From assembly GCA_963682175.1 (NCBI GenBank), contig OY821775.1, positions 15,286,501 through 15,350,500 of the forward strand: DNA of 64,000 nt, in the 5' to 3' direction. This DNA comes from Triglochin maritima. Taxonomy: Eukaryota > Streptophyta > Magnoliopsida > Alismatales > Juncaginaceae. A program made the position numbers and the translations under genes. Shown piece by piece: positions 35,523-46,751 of this stretch. Below the pieces are notes generated by a model. It was not told the DNA's origin, made no database searches, and saw nothing but the letters and a program-made list of their open reading frames with translations. Numbering within the stretch: position 1 is the first letter of the stretch; each line of letters opens with the position of its first letter.

Positions 35523-35685
35523 CTACTTCACCACCCCTACTCCATTCCTTTACCCAACGACCACTGTTCACGCCACCACTTCCCCATGCAACCATTACAC
35601 CACATCTCTTCCCTATGCTAACCTCCTCTCTAATCTTCATTAGCACCCTAAGCAAGGGTTAGGGATATAACACAAAAGGTGTGAC

Positions 35686-36485
35686 CAGGGGCGGACCTCC
35701 CTTGACCCCAATGGGTCCATGGGATCCCCTTTGAAAAAGAAAATAATATACTGCTATTCAGGGTTTTTTTTTAAAACTGGGAACCTAAAATTAACACCCC
35801 TAAATCACATAAAACACTCATCTTCTCCAAACTTCATCTGGCCTAAACCTTTAAAACAATGATTAATTACAAGTTTTAGGGTGTTTCCAACACAAAGGTA
35901 ACAATCTCTCTTGTATTTGATTTGATTTAAGCATTTGTTTTGGTTTGAGTTTGTATTAGTGAGAAGTTGGAGTTGGCTTGGCCAACAAGAATTTTGGGAG
36001 AAAATGTTGGGAGATCGAAGTTTTGTGTAATGGTTCCCAACATGGTTGACAATCTTTGTTGGGTTTTGGATTTTGCATGTTTTACTTTTAATTTTGTTTT
36101 TTTAGAATTTGATTCTAAAAATAATTGTAAAAATAGATTGAAGAAATAGATTAAAAAATTGCAAGTGAGAATTACAAAAGATATGATGTGGTTTTGTGTA
36201 TTGTACACAGTGTGGTCAAAAAATTAGTGGTCTTGTTAATTAGTTTGAGTGTTTTGCATATTTTTTTATTTTTTGTTTCATTTGGATTGCATGATTAACT
36301 TCATGTTTTTATTTATTTATGAAATTTAGCTTTCACCGTGGAAAGATATTTCAAAAGGAAAAAAAATTATTGAATTGTCTGAAACAATATTAGTTAATAT
36401 ATTTTTGTTGGATTTTATGTTTATGTATTCTGAGTTAATATTCATAATTTGGGGGCCTCTTTGAAAATTCTTGGATCCGCCACTA
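35686..36485 (+). mobile_element. non-autonomous hAT element (CAGGGGCGGA-type ends)
   Basis: Ends are CAGGGGCGGACC and, inverted, TAGTGGCGGATCC. The 8-bp flanks GGTGTGAC (35678-35685) and GGTTTGAC (36486-36493) differ at one base. Length is 800 bp. It is related to 16869-17526, which lies in opposite orientation. The interior is AT-rich and has no transposase. Confidence 0.85.
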
Positions 36486-36645
36486 GGTTTGACTATTTTT
36501 CCGAAAATTTGGTTAGATTTAACTAGGGTTGATTAGGGTTGATCAAGTGACTTATTCACTCAGATGGGTTGGAGTTGCAGTTGGTTTGTGGTTAGTCTAA
36601 CCATGTGTCACGAAAGTTGGGTTTTTCACATCCGCGCAACAAAAA

Positions 36646-37130
36646 GTACCTACTTTATGCTTATGATATGGTTGCGTTCAAATTTATTTTGATGTCATTA
36701 CAAAATCCCCCATCTATGTTTATGTCATTGCAACACTTTTATTATTATTTATACCTATGCATGCGATCTGATTAATGGGTTATTTGTTTCCATATTATAA
36801 TTTCAGCTGGCTCCGAAATGCTCACTCTAATCAAGGAATTGAAATATATATTTTTTTTTTCTTTCAAAATTCCCTAGTAACCTCAAATCTCTCTTCCTCA
36901 CACCCAAACGCTTGCGAATAGTTAGATTTGCAGGGGGGTAACCTAGTAATTAGGGAATGATTGAGGTTACGAGGATAAGAGTACGTATAATTTTTGTGAT
37001 TAACTTGAACGTTCGCTGGACTAAATTTTTTAGAGGGGACAGAAAACTGATTCTCACTAATCAAATGACATGATCGTAAAGTAAAGAGTTTGCCATGGTA
37101 CATGCATAAATAATTAGGTTTTGTAATGAC
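36646..37130. other. intergenic DNA, nothing recognised
   Basis: AT-rich with a minus-strand 79-codon frame of no known family. It ends at the TRIM target duplication. Confidence 0.5.
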
Positions 37131-37257
37131 TGGGAAATTTTGTTGGTATACTACCTCAACAAAACATAAACACCTAGGTGAAAGGTAATGGATCCAACTC
37201 TATTATAAAGTGTTGCACACAACTTGTGTTTAGCAATGCGAGACTATTTGCTTAACA

Positions 37258-37266
37258 ATCCCCCAC
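37258..37266 (-). other. TRIM polypurine tract
   Basis: On the minus strand GTGGGGGAT directly precedes the 3' LTR. Confidence 0.8.
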
Positions 37267-37342
37267 ATGCGTGACCGAGATAATTTCTTCGTGTTTATGT
37301 GTGCACAATATAGATTGGAGTGAGACCATATAGGTCAATTGA

Positions 37343-37357
37343 CCCGCTCTGATACCA
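37343..37357 (-). other. TRIM primer-binding site (initiator Met-tRNA)
   Basis: On the minus strand this reads TGGTATCAGAGCGGG, the canonical plant Met-tRNA complement, directly abutting the 5' LTR. Confidence 0.95.
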
Positions 37358-37489
37358 TGTGAAATTTGGTTGGTCAACTACCTCAATAAAACTTAAGCAC
37401 TTAGGTGAAGGATAATGGATTCAACTTTATTATAGTGTGTTGCACACAACTTGTGTTTAGCAATGTGAGACTATTTTCTCAACAATGAC

Positions 37490-40400
37490 ATTAATATAAA
37501 CTTGAATGTAATAATAACATAAGTATACAACATGTGGCATGGTTGGAAAAAAATCTTTTATGCTAACAAAAATAAGACCAAAAGACAAGGAAAGTACTGA
37601 GGCAAATGCTTGCAAGGTGGGCATACACTATACAGAGAAATAGTTATATGTGGAGCCGTGGAGGATATTTAAGTAGAAATGACAGTTTAAAAATGTCACT
37701 CAAGAAAATAAACTCATTTAAACTAGTTCCCTTCTGCGACTCATTGGGTTATTCAATTCATTTTCCACCAAGAAATGATATCTGGACGTGATAGACGACG
37801 AGAAGTGGTTGAACAAGTTCTGTTGGAAAAAAAAGGTTATCGGCCATGTTAGTTATGAAGCAGTTCTGATTTGGGTAAAATTAACAAAGGTTATGCATGA
37901 ATATATTTCTCTCACGGCATACACACGAGCTGTTAAAAGTCTTCCACCAACTTCCAAGTCGTCTTGAATGTTTTCATCTAGATTTCACCATACAGAACTT
38001 GTATTATTCTGAGACCCACTAATTAATTATCCTACAGAAGATCGAGGAAGAAAATATAATACCTGGAAAAAACGTTGTGTGAAAAATGTGTACTCAATAT
38101 ATGTTACATCATTATCTTCCGGGACGTAGTGGAGTTGGTCAGGGGTGAGTGTTTATTCTTCTCCGAACTCTAATTTCGTATGTCAAACGTTCCGGTGAAA
38201 ATAATCTACACTTCCTAATTAGAGTCTGTCTCAAGTAGAAACCGATATCAAAACATTTTGGATCATAAAAAAAAAATTACATCAGAGGAAGGTGAATAAT
38301 AATAAAAAAGATCAGATCTTGTCAGTGGAATATAAAAACATCGTATGGTGGTGTATCAGTGTATGGACTGTGGAGGGGTTCTACTCCAAGTCTCATCAAC
38401 CATAGATCCACATGGTGCATACACTTCCTTGTACTGTTTCCATCCATCCAACAGTTTCTTGGCTCAAATTTAAGTACAAACTAATTAAATATATAACTTC
38501 GTATAACAACCTCTTTGTCTAGTACTCAGACCAGCTGGGTGGAATAGAATATGTTTTCATTTCTGACTCCCCCGCGTGATTTATGGGATGTATATTCATA
38601 ATCAAACTTAAAAATTAAAAATAATTCATATCTACTCATTAAAAAAAACTAAGATCGATGGTTTTTCCAATACCTCTCAAGGGATAAATTGTTTATAAAA
38701 CGGCCCCACAATTTTACTTTCTTCATAAGATGTGCATTGCTGATTTTACCGATCAGTATCTCGGCTCCGATTGGAATTACCCAAAAGGATTTTAGGGGGA
38801 ATAATTTTTCCAACTTCTGAATGAAAAAATAATAATTCAACGAAGAGCAATAAGAAGATTTCCAACGACAGTGCCGATGAGGTTGAAACATGTCCACTTA
38901 CTTCTAATTAAGTCAAGAGTTTTACGTTACTAGTTGCACAAAATGATAAAGAATCACCAAACATGTTAGTATTTAGGATTCATTGTATTTGCAACTCAAT
39001 TTAATTTCTATCTCATATGTTGAGTCCGTATCTTCTGCTTTGTACGCAACCTTTTAGTAATGATAAATTACAAAGTCCTTCAAAAACAATAAAAATGGGT
39101 TGCAATTTATTCTCGGATGAACTTTCTTATGCATCCAAATTGTGTATAAGTCCAAAATCAATATTTAAGTTTCTGGACGGATTAAGAGGTGGTCCATAAA
39201 AAAAACTCCTGCAAATTTAATTGTCATATAACAATACTTTTTAAAGGTGAGTCAATTAGGATGAACATAATTGGTGGATTTTTGATCTTGATTCTCTCTA
39301 ACGAAGTTACAAAGATATGGTTGTATCGTCAAGTTTAGTTAGAATAGACTAAAGATAAAGTAGAAAAAAATTACTGAATTACCTAGCAACTCTTTAAATA
39401 TCATTATGATCACCTTAAAGGAAGACTAAAGGAAAACATAAAAGATAATCAAATATAGAAATGATGTTAAACTACTTGTAGGCTGCTAATATCGAATTGA
39501 TGTCCATAAGGTTCAATATTAAATGTATAACTGCCTTTCCCAAAACAAAATAAAAATAAATAAATGTATAACCCCATGTAACTCTCAATGCTTAAAGTTG
39601 GAGAGTTTTGTTCGAATTAAATACCCTTATTTTGTTATTGTGATTCATACACCAGAGATTGATACCCAACAATACCATCTGGATTTTGGGATGGATTTTG
39701 AGATTTAAAAGGGAGGTAAGGTAGAGTAGATTTAATAAAAAAACATACACATCGTACCATATAATAAAATTTCATTTTTTATAATATTGGGGTAAGTTTC
39801 TATCTTATACTTTATCCATTCCTTTCTAGTTACACTTAGTTTTACAGCATATAATATCACAAAATAAAATTCGAATAACAAAAGGAAAATTGGACACATG
39901 ATATCATATAACAATTAGTATAAAGAGAGTAAATAATCTTCTGTCTCCTCCTTTGTTTGATGCATGCATTCACCAAAAAGGCAAAAGTGATTGTATTTTT
40001 TGAGTTGTTGAGCAGTCACTGTTTCCAAACTCCTTACCGACAGGGAACACTGTTCTCCCCACCATTATGTGTTTGTTTTAGTTAGTGTGAAAAAAACTCT
40101 TCATCAAATAGAGAAAACAAGTAACTTTGCAGTTGTACTTAAAGAACTGATCTTTTTCCCCACCAAAAAACAAGAAAAAGTCATATATCGCATTAAAATT
40201 GAGTACAAAAAAGAGTCCACACAGTTAGCATTCCCCGTCAATCTCCTACTCCTTTTGCCCACCTTTTTCCACCCACATGTGGCGGAGAGATAGGATGGGC
40301 GTGGCCTTACAACCTTCTTCTACTTCTCCTTTGATCTTCCATTGACAACCACCAATTAACCTATCCACCATAACAAGCTGATTAATATGATTTCATCTCC

Positions 40401-41945
40401 TATACTTGTCATGCAAGTTTTGTTTTCGTGGGTGTTTTGTGTTTTTCTTCTATGTGCCACCAATTGGTTGTGATTGAAAAGTACTGTTTCAAAATGAGAT
40501 GGTGGTGGTGATGGATGTTTCCTTAACAGGAAGTGTTTAGATGAGTCACAACTGGTGTTGGGCTTTTCAGCACCCTTCCCAGTGTGTTTGGAAGGGTAGG
40601 AGCGCTTTCACTTTCTTCTTGGCAACCCACTTTGCATGAAGGCACGAGTGCATATGTATTTGTAATTAGATTCCAAAGGTACATACCCACAAAATAAATT
40701 TTACTTTTCCTTCAGTCGTCCTACCTACACCAATTATGGGGGGCATGTATGTGAGTGACCCTGACATGCGTTAAAGTTTATATTAAAATAAAAGTCCCAC
40801 CAGAAAGATCCTTTCATGTTTTGTCCATTACATTATATTAGTGATATATGCTCAAGGCTTCAAGCAGCTAGCATGAGTTTTTTTATGCCTCGAACGGACT
40901 TCAAAATTACCAATGGGTCCATCCAGCGTAAGTCACAATCTTAGAATAAGAACAAGTGAACTTTCTCAACCAATCCATTTGCCCCTCGTTCTTCAGACAC
41001 TTTGGGTTGTTATTCGCATTAGTTTATTGATGGTCGACAAGTTTGAAAATTTTAACGATGGTTTTCTTTGTATTTCGTATCTCGCGAGTGGATCTAAAAA
41101 ATTCTCACCTTGCTTCTAGCACATTGGGCGGGGCTACCTTTTCTTATTTAATTAATTTTTGTGGTAAGAATAAAATCAGGCCTTCTCTATTATCAATAAC
41201 ATCATTAGAGGGAAGACGTGAACTTGAACTTGCAAGGAAATTCAGGTGAGTTTGGCCTTTTCTTTGACCAGCAAAAGACAATATTGAGGTTGACATCACT
41301 GGTTGAGTAGTGGCCCTCCACACTTCTTTCCCCAGTAGACCACAAGCGGGGACAAGAAACAACCAATACCATACTTATTTGTTGCAAAGATCCTCCCCTC
41401 CAATCTGTGGCTTTTCCTTTTATTTTTCCTTTGCCTTTATCTGAGATTGACCAATGAGCTACCAATCTGGTCTGCAACTGACCAACCAGGATGATAAAGA
41501 GAAAATGAATAAGAATATGAGTAGTACATGAGGGCTATGAGGCATCCAACCCAAAGCAAATCATGGGTGTCTGCTTTTGGTGATGTGCAATTATAATCTG
41601 CATCCGTCTCCCAGCAAAAAGTAAAACTCACACTGCAAGATATGGGTAAAAAATATCAAAATCCAGCTTTTGATGGTTATAATGGAAAACCATTTATTTT
41701 TTATTTTTTGCCCTTCTACTTCAGTGCCCGACAAAAAGATGCATTTTGGTTGTGAATTTTTTCGGGCTTCCTTTATTGATGAGTTGTGCTTTATTGATGA
41801 GTTGAGAAGTGTGTTTGTGTATATATATATATATATAACGTGAGGTTCAGATGGCAAATTTAAGCACTTTTACCACTTGCATAATAGAGAAATTTTTCGA
41901 AAACGTAATTTTGAGTTTCATAAACCTCAAAACTCATATTTTGTT
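37490..41945. other. long intergenic stretch, no gene or element recognised
   Basis: 4.5 kb of AT-rich DNA. The open frames (60-90 codons, both strands) match no family I know. About 40,900-41,640 is somewhat less AT-rich and could hold decayed coding, but no motif was found. A (TA)n run occurs at 41820-41838. Confidence 0.45.
41820..41838 (+). repeat. (TA)n microsatellite
   Basis: About nine TA units. Confidence 0.9.
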
Positions 41946-43118
41946 TGAAGTAAATGTGTTCTAAAAGTTTTACTTTTAAATGTCAATTATTATGAATTGA
42001 ATGAGAAATCATTTTGTTCCTTGTTTATGTTATTCGTCTTTTAGAAGTGTTAAGGAAGAAACTCTTGGTCCTTAACCGTAGAGCTCTAAAAGATATTGGT
42101 TTACATAAAACAAAAGATATTCGCAATCATGGTAATTAACATGGAACATTAATTACCGAGTTAAGATTGTCGTGTTGGTCATAGATCATTGTAGCTCTAC
42201 AAGTGAGTGACAACACGGGTACACAAAAGAGGAAAATAGTACTTTTGTATACCGAATTGACCTAACAAGTAAAATATTTATAGAAATGTGTTTCTGTGTC
42301 ATTAATATTTTACTGTGTCCCTGGTCCTTTGATATGAGACTTATATCTGATCGCTTAAGGAGTTCTTAATTAGACTAGTGTCTTGAGCTATCGATGAGTG
42401 TAGTGTAAATGCATTAGTTGGTTAAGTATAACTTTCGTTGGAGAAGATAGTTAGTCAAAAGATTATCATTGCCCCTCTTAATTGAGTGATGATATTAGTG
42501 GGCCCCTTGAAAAAGCAAAGTTATAATGTGCACAATGTGATTTGAGTTAAGTCACATATTTATAACTAGCTTAAAGAGATCAAGAAATGAATACTAAAGA
42601 CAAATATGACACAATACTACTTTGTGTGTATTCTTAATATCATGAGGCAATGGACGGACACAAGTTGTGCACTCCATCACTAAATGGATCGGGTTTTGGT
42701 TCGAGTGGAATTAAGACATCTAACTAATTGGGAGCTATAATGTGTAGCTAGATACCGCTTATAGTTTGTGATATTAAGCTCTTAATATCACTGTCAACTT
42801 AGTTTAGATCCTACCATAGGTTACACCACAAAACTGGGAAACAAGAAATGGGGATTTTGAGTTCATAAGATGTGTCGGGTTTCATGTAGAAAATATGACA
42901 CATGAGGTGAACAAGCAAAATCAAAATTATGTTGTGATTAATAACATAATTAGAATCTAAATTAAATTCATATGTGATGTAAATATTATGGGGTGTAATG
43001 ATTGATCATTACATAGGATAATATGTTACATAAATTGTGAATTTACTACTAATCCCGAAATGTCAAATTTTGTAGGGGTTAAACCGAAATTTGACAAGTC
43101 TGCAGAACAGTGCTCCAA

Positions 43119-43347
43119 CGGTCGACCGGTTAGCAGTAAACGGTCGACCGATCGGGCACGGTCGACCGGACGTGTCTCGACCGATAACAGAAAATTTTCA
43201 TCTGTTCGAACGGTCGACCGAATGTGATCGGTCGGTCGACCGAACATTGCGATGGAATAGTTCCTGTTACGAACGGTCGACCGAGTTATAGAACGGTCGA
43301 CCGAAACTAGGTTCGAGCGGTCGACCGAACCTTGAAACGGTCGACCG
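43119..43347. promoter_or_regulatory. palindrome array CGGTCGACCG in LTR U3, best preserved
   Basis: Nine perfect decamers start at 43119, 43141, 43159, 43211, 43233, 43274, 43294, 43318 and 43338, plus a half-site near 43178. Six of the eight intervals are 18-24 bp (22, 18, 22, 20, 24, 20). The array ends about 170 bp upstream of the TATA box. Confidence 0.8.
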
Positions 43348-43515
43348 GTCCAGACGGTTTTGTGCAGAATTAATTAGATCATGCATGAAATTGGTCCATA
43401 ATTGATTTAATTCGTGGCTAATATTATTTATTATTAAATAATGGATAGTTAGATGGAATTTTGCATGAGATCATGGGCAAGGGGTTGCACATGAATAGGT
43501 AATTTGGAGAGAGCT

Positions 43516-43523
43516 TATAAATA
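43516..43523 (+). promoter_or_regulatory. LTR TATA box
   Basis: TATAAATA at the same LTR position as 8858-8865. Confidence 0.7.
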
Positions 43524-43988
43524 CAAGCTTATCTCATTACCCAATTAATTCATTCATTATTTCTTGTGCAAAAATTCTCTCTCCATAATTCTCCACGAAA
43601 ATCCATTAATTCTTAAGTTTAGTTTTAGTTCTTAAAAGATCATCTTCTCAAGAGAATTAAAGATGGGTTAGTAATTGGATTCTAAACCCTATCGGAGATT
43701 GAGAGACTAGCTTCCCTCTCTCCGATCTTGTTTAGAGTTTGGTGAATACTCGGAGGCATCCGGCGCAGCGAGGAGCATCCGCAACATTTCCGAATCTTTA
43801 AGAAGTTTTAGAGAACTTCTAGGTATGAATTTCAGAGCCCATATTTGTTTTAATAAAGTTTTGAAACTAGATATTGAAACAAATATGCATGCATCAAATA
43901 AATTATAGAAAATTGAAAATTGATCCTTATTATACATAAAAAATTCGAAAACATATATGTATAATTAAAAATGAAATCCTATATTGTT

Positions 43989-44405
43989 ATCTAAACATTT
44001 TTTTCTACCGGTTGAATTTTAGGTTTTGAGTTGCCATTTTAGCTTGTAATTTGCATTTTGCAAAACATCAACCAAGATCAGTGTTTTGCAAAAAACAAAT
44101 TTCATTCCATAATTATCTCAATTAACTTCGTTATTTACCGCTCCAAATACATGAGTTTTGAGATTTAGATTTTGAGTATTCATAAGATGTACCAAAGTTT
44201 CATCTTGCAAAACTCAAATTCAAACAAATAAGCATGAGATTTGATGTTTGGATACAAAAACATAAGGAGTTAGGTTTGCAATTATTCTCAAAATGTTGAG
44301 TTATGATCATCATGCCTCAAAACTTAAGTTATTCCCTAAGAGTTCTCTTGACGGGAGCGGGGTGGAACCCGCCCAGGCGCCCAATGGGGGGGAGGGGAGG
44401 CACGT
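43989..44405. other. intergenic DNA, nothing recognised
   Basis: AT-rich, with several repeats of the word TTGAG(A/T)TT. It turns GC-rich just before the hAT MITE. Confidence 0.45.
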
Positions 44406-44413
44406 GCTGACAT

Positions 44414-44623
44414 TAGGGTAGAGTAGAAATCGGTCTGGGTTCTCGTTCGGATCCCGGGGTGGGTCCGGGTTTCGGTCGGTCTGAACCCGATCTAAAACCC
44501 AAATTCTAATATAAAAAACCCAACCCGAGTTCGGTCCGGACCGGATCTGACCGGTCTGGTCTTCGGTTCGGAGCTCGAAAAGCATCCAGGTCTAGTCCGA
44601 GTTCAGACCGGTGCTCAACCCTA
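44414..44623. mobile_element. hAT MITE, 210 bp
   Basis: Ends TAGGGTAGAGTAGAAATCGG and, inverted, TAGGGTTGAGCACCGGTCTG are imperfect inverted repeats. Flanks GCTGACAT (44406-44413) and GCTGACGT (44624-44631) form an 8-bp duplication with one mismatch. The interior is rich in CGGTCTG, GGTCCGG and CCCAACCC words that can fold. Confidence 0.85.
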
Positions 44624-44631
44624 GCTGACGT

Positions 44632-46751
44632 GACAGAAAGAAAAAATTGACCAGTGGTCTAAAGTAATCAAACCTCAAACATAAGTGACCAAATGGGTAC
44701 ATAGTCAGGCTACAGTGCCCTCATGGTTTATTTTGTTTTTGGTAAGCTCCTCTGCAAGACATAAAATAATTTATATTGTTGTAATAATTTATTACGTGTG
44801 AAAGTGAAAGTGAACTTAATTCAACATTTAGTCATTGTAGCCGTTTTTACAAATCACTTTTATTTATTTATTTATGATATGTACGTATAACTGTTAATAT
44901 GGTAGCTCATATTGAACGTGGGATTTCTCTTATGACGATAGGATTGTGAAAAACACAGGGAGCTCAACTTAACTAATATGATTCCAAAAATTTATTGTGG
45001 AATTATCCTACCAAAATAAGCAGGATACGTAAATAGTTTAGTAAGTCTTTTAATTTAGTCTAAATATAATGTAAAAATTAATTACAATAATACATCTTTG
45101 TTTTCGTAAAAAGCAAATGATGAGAAATGGGGTGACGCGGGGACTTCACTCGTCTATGCGCGCTCAGCATAAAATAATAAATATCTTTGGGATTAAGTGC
45201 TTTGGTGGTAGTATCTAGGCATCCTTGACACCATCTTCAAGCAAAAATAGGACAGCTGATAGTGGGTGTTTATTTCGAAGGACTTACCATTTGCAGAGCC
45301 CATGAATGAAGACATTGACCGTTCATGAAACATGTTGTAGCAGCATTGTTGAAGTTGGGAATGACAGGGGTCTAGTTTGGGTAAGAAAGGACTGTGAATA
45401 TGATGCTGACAGTGGTCCATGAAAACAATACATATAGGCGTCACTGTTGCAATCCACCAGAAGTTAGTTACAATTTTCAGCAACGTGTATTTGTTTGGTT
45501 CGGTTCGGTGGTTGATTCATCCAAAAATCACAAAGACAAAGTCCCATCTTTAGAAGTAGGAGAGTGAAACTTGTGAAGACAGCTTTAATCTTGCCAAATT
45601 TTAAAATAAAAAAAAACTATGAATATACCCTTAAAAGTTAAAACAGATTTGAAAAACAATAATATCTCTTCTGCTGAATGTGATGTTCTTGGATTGAAAC
45701 AGGGTAAATTATACTGGTATTGCGGTAAAACAGAGCAGAGAAAAGGGCAGATTGTGAAACCCATTTAGCACAATAAATATTGGACTCGAGAAAGATTTCA
45801 AAGCGTGCCAAAATAATATCGGTGGTTCAACCAACAAAGCATCCAAGGAAGTGTTAACATCATAAATCAATCCATTTCAGCAAAATTCTAGACTGATAAA
45901 GGACAACTCGAGAGTTGGATTTGGAACCGAACTAGAATGATCAGCTTGACTATTCACATGGGAATCAGGTTTTTTGTCGTCTCACTCACTCTACAGGAAA
46001 AATAACCCCACAGTCATACAGATCTTAGGACGCAGAAACAATTACGGAGCCTTAGAATCTGCTTTCTCATGCTAAGGAACGAACCTTCCTTCAATTAGAA
46101 ACTATCAGGCATCATCACAGAATAACTAAAGATTTCAGGGCTCTCTTGAGATTCCACAAACTAGCTAGCAAATAGGGATTCTAACGAGTTAAAATGTCTT
46201 GGCCAGGTAAAATTAGCCATGAAGCAAAGTAATCAAGTTGGATAAAAAAGAATAATTTGGCATTGAGATGCTTAGAATGCTGACAGCATCTGGAAGTTAA
46301 AAATCAAACTTTTACACAATAACAATGTTAACTGTTATGCTAGAAGATACAACACTACACAGAAAGGAGGTAAACACAGGATGCAACAGAAGAAGAAATC
46401 AACCTACATCACAATTCCTTAACTGATGATATAAATATTATTCTCTGGTTACCCTAAAAGCCAAAATGTTACAACATTCTTCCTGCTATCTGCTTCCTCC
46501 ACAGTTCTAAAACTATAAACAAGAAGACCACACCCTCCTTGCGAAACCTGATTCCATAAATGCTGCCCGACCAGAAGGGTTGGCTTCTGACTTCAGCAAA
46601 CAATTGCATTCATCAAACCGAACCGCCCGATCAAAATGACGAGCCAGCAGGTGAAAGCGACAACAACAATACATAGAGAAAAATCCCTCAAAAGAATACC
46701 AGTAATCCTACGAATTCGATTCTACAAAAGACTAGGAGGAAGAAAAAAATG
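44632..46751. other. intergenic DNA downstream of the DUF659 gene
   Basis: This lies 3' of the minus-strand gene and should include its 3' untranslated region (roughly the last 300-500 bp before 46751). No clear AATAAA was picked out. A minus-strand 96-codon frame at 45193-45483 matches nothing known. Confidence 0.4.

Larger units (their letters stand above)
32420..36640. mobile_element. candidate giant solo LTR, interrupted by a hAT element
   Basis: Non-coding DNA starts with TGTAACATCC, a common plant LTR start, and ends near GCGCAA. The flanks CAAAA (32415-32419 and 36641-36645) match as a 5-bp duplication, although the pentamer is simple and the end is not the canonical CA. GC content is much higher than in the neighbours (33880-35470) and there is no retroelement coding. 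Open frames of 70-166 codons here look like chance products of GC-rich sequence. Without the hAT insert it would be about 3.4 kb. Confidence 0.35.
37131..37484 (-). mobile_element. complete TRIM retroelement
   Basis: Two 127-bp direct repeats (37131-37257 and 37358-37484) act as LTRs around a 100-bp interior. On the minus strand the LTR starts TGTTGAGAAAATAG and ends TTTCACA. A full Met-tRNA primer-binding site lies immediately inside the 5' LTR and a G-rich polypurine tract just before the 3' LTR. Perfect 5-bp duplications ATGAC flank it (37126-37130 and 37485-37489). No coding capacity, as expected of terminal-repeat retrotransposons in miniature; mobility would depend on proteins from other elements. 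Confidence 0.96.
41946..43983 (+). mobile_element. solo LTR, family A (young subfamily)
   Basis: It starts TGAAGTAAATG and ends AATCCTATA (the usual TACA changed to TATA). Perfect 5-bp duplications TTGTT flank it (41941-41945 and 43984-43988). Length is 2038 bp. It is nearly identical to the LTR at 7301 over at least the first 1.1 kb and has the best-preserved palindrome array. Confidence 0.93.

Noticed and set aside
34427..35621. Open frames of 166 and 153 codons
   Set aside because: They run through the palindrome array and (GA)n tract, and their composition is explained by GC-rich repeat DNA. No domain seen.
45193..45483. 96-codon minus-strand frame downstream of the DUF659 gene
   Set aside because: No domain and no evidence for a second gene; probably chance.
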